Source: Desulfobacter curvatus DSM 3379
Lineage (GTDB): Bacteria > Desulfobacterota > Desulfobacteria > Desulfobacterales > Desulfobacteraceae
Length of the DNA stretch: 63,177 nucleotides
NCBI RefSeq assembly: GCF_000373985.1
Contig: NZ_KB893051.1
Coordinates: 1 to 63,177 of the forward strand
Reading direction: 5' to 3'
This document shows positions 62,915-63,177 of this stretch, piece after piece; within the stretch, counting starts at the first letter, position 1; each line of letters opens with the position of its first letter. The position numbers and the translations under genes are program-made. The notes beneath the pieces were generated by a model. That model saw only the letters and a list, made by a program, of their open reading frames with translations, was not told the DNA's origin and searched no databases.

Positions 62915-63177
62915 AGATCAGTGCTGACGCATAAATAATAAAAGGTCGGCCGAAGTTGTTCCGCCCACTCCTTTTTGGGAAAATTCCGCCTTTCCTTCTT
63001 TCAGAAGGCCTCGGAAAGGTAGTTCTTCCTACACAAACCATGGCCTGTACCGAAGATTTTCATTCCGTCCGGGCATAGTTCTCCCCCATTCCAGGCTTGA
63101 AACTGTTTCGATTACCTGTCCGTGGTTGCCGTCTCACACTAATCGGAGTTGAAAGGGGGCGGACAGACGCTCTTTCA
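62915..63177. other. Right-end non-coding stretch
   Basis: 263 bases upstream of the Wzt-like gene. A minus-strand frame with no start (63177 to about 63062) is open but not recognised. CCTTTCC/GGAAAGG (about 62990-63018) form a small inverted repeat. No gene is supported. Confidence 0.35.

Noticed and set aside
62915..63177. Group II intron or insertion-sequence end at the right edge
   Set aside because: No domain V-like hairpin, reverse transcriptase frame or terminal repeat could be found in the visible part.

Overview
The window reads as a chromosomal piece of an anaerobic Gram-negative bacterium, most likely a sulfate-reducing member of the Desulfobacterota (Desulfobacteraceae-like). 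This placement is inferred from the protein styles: a TonB receptor and OmpP1/FadL porin, cysteine-rich Hdr-type electron-transfer protein, a double-cubane-type dehydratase homologue with its activator, and a UGA-encoded selenocysteine in a DsbA/FrnE-like protein. No rRNA, tRNA, CRISPR array or complete insertion sequence was recognised.

Layout. 1-9.6 kb: a truncated hypothetical gene, a PhnD-like binding protein, a periplasmic beta-carbonic anhydrase, tex, and a branched-chain amino acid operon livKHMGF on the minus strand with a hairpin between livK and livH. 9.7-19.4 kb: a D-threonine-aldolase-like PLP enzyme, then a promoter, a structured leader ending in an intrinsic terminator, and a nickel/peptide-type uptake operon (methyltransferase, TonB receptor, binding protein, two ATPases, two permeases). 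19.5-26.3 kb: a hybrid sensor kinase, a two-gene SNF2 module, Nudix and zinc-ribbon genes. 26.5-31.7 kb: an IscA-like protein, a RelE-fold protein, an HdrD-like Fe-S protein, and a double-cubane-like protein with its ATPase activator. 31.7-37.7 kb: a phage-type repressor, a DUF374 acyltransferase, an ACR3/BASS-UspA fusion, a structured repeat, and a ParA pair. 36.7-41.5 kb: a biotin ligase next to a divergent pyruvate-carboxylase-type enzyme. 41.7-51.4 kb: a PHP-glycosyltransferase fusion coupled to a radical SAM gene, a lipase-like hydrolase, a FadL porin, a membrane protein, and amt under a sigma-54-type promoter. 51.5-63.2 kb, all minus strand: a permease pair like YejBE interrupted by a 125-bp inverted repeat, alaS, recA, pgpA, larC, an M20 peptidase, the selenoprotein, a relic of an MBL-fold nuclease gene, and an O-antigen/polysaccharide exporter ATPase.

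Working together. Two nickel-linked functions occur: the NikABCDE-like uptake operon and LarC, which builds the nickel-pincer cofactor. The biotin ligase directly precedes the only obvious biotin enzyme. The Fe-S genes at 27.7-31.4 kb plausibly form an electron chain to a double-cubane cluster. Several intergenic regions carry strong inverted repeats, and one 29-base sequence occurs twice in opposite orientations (35.25 and 61.39 kb).
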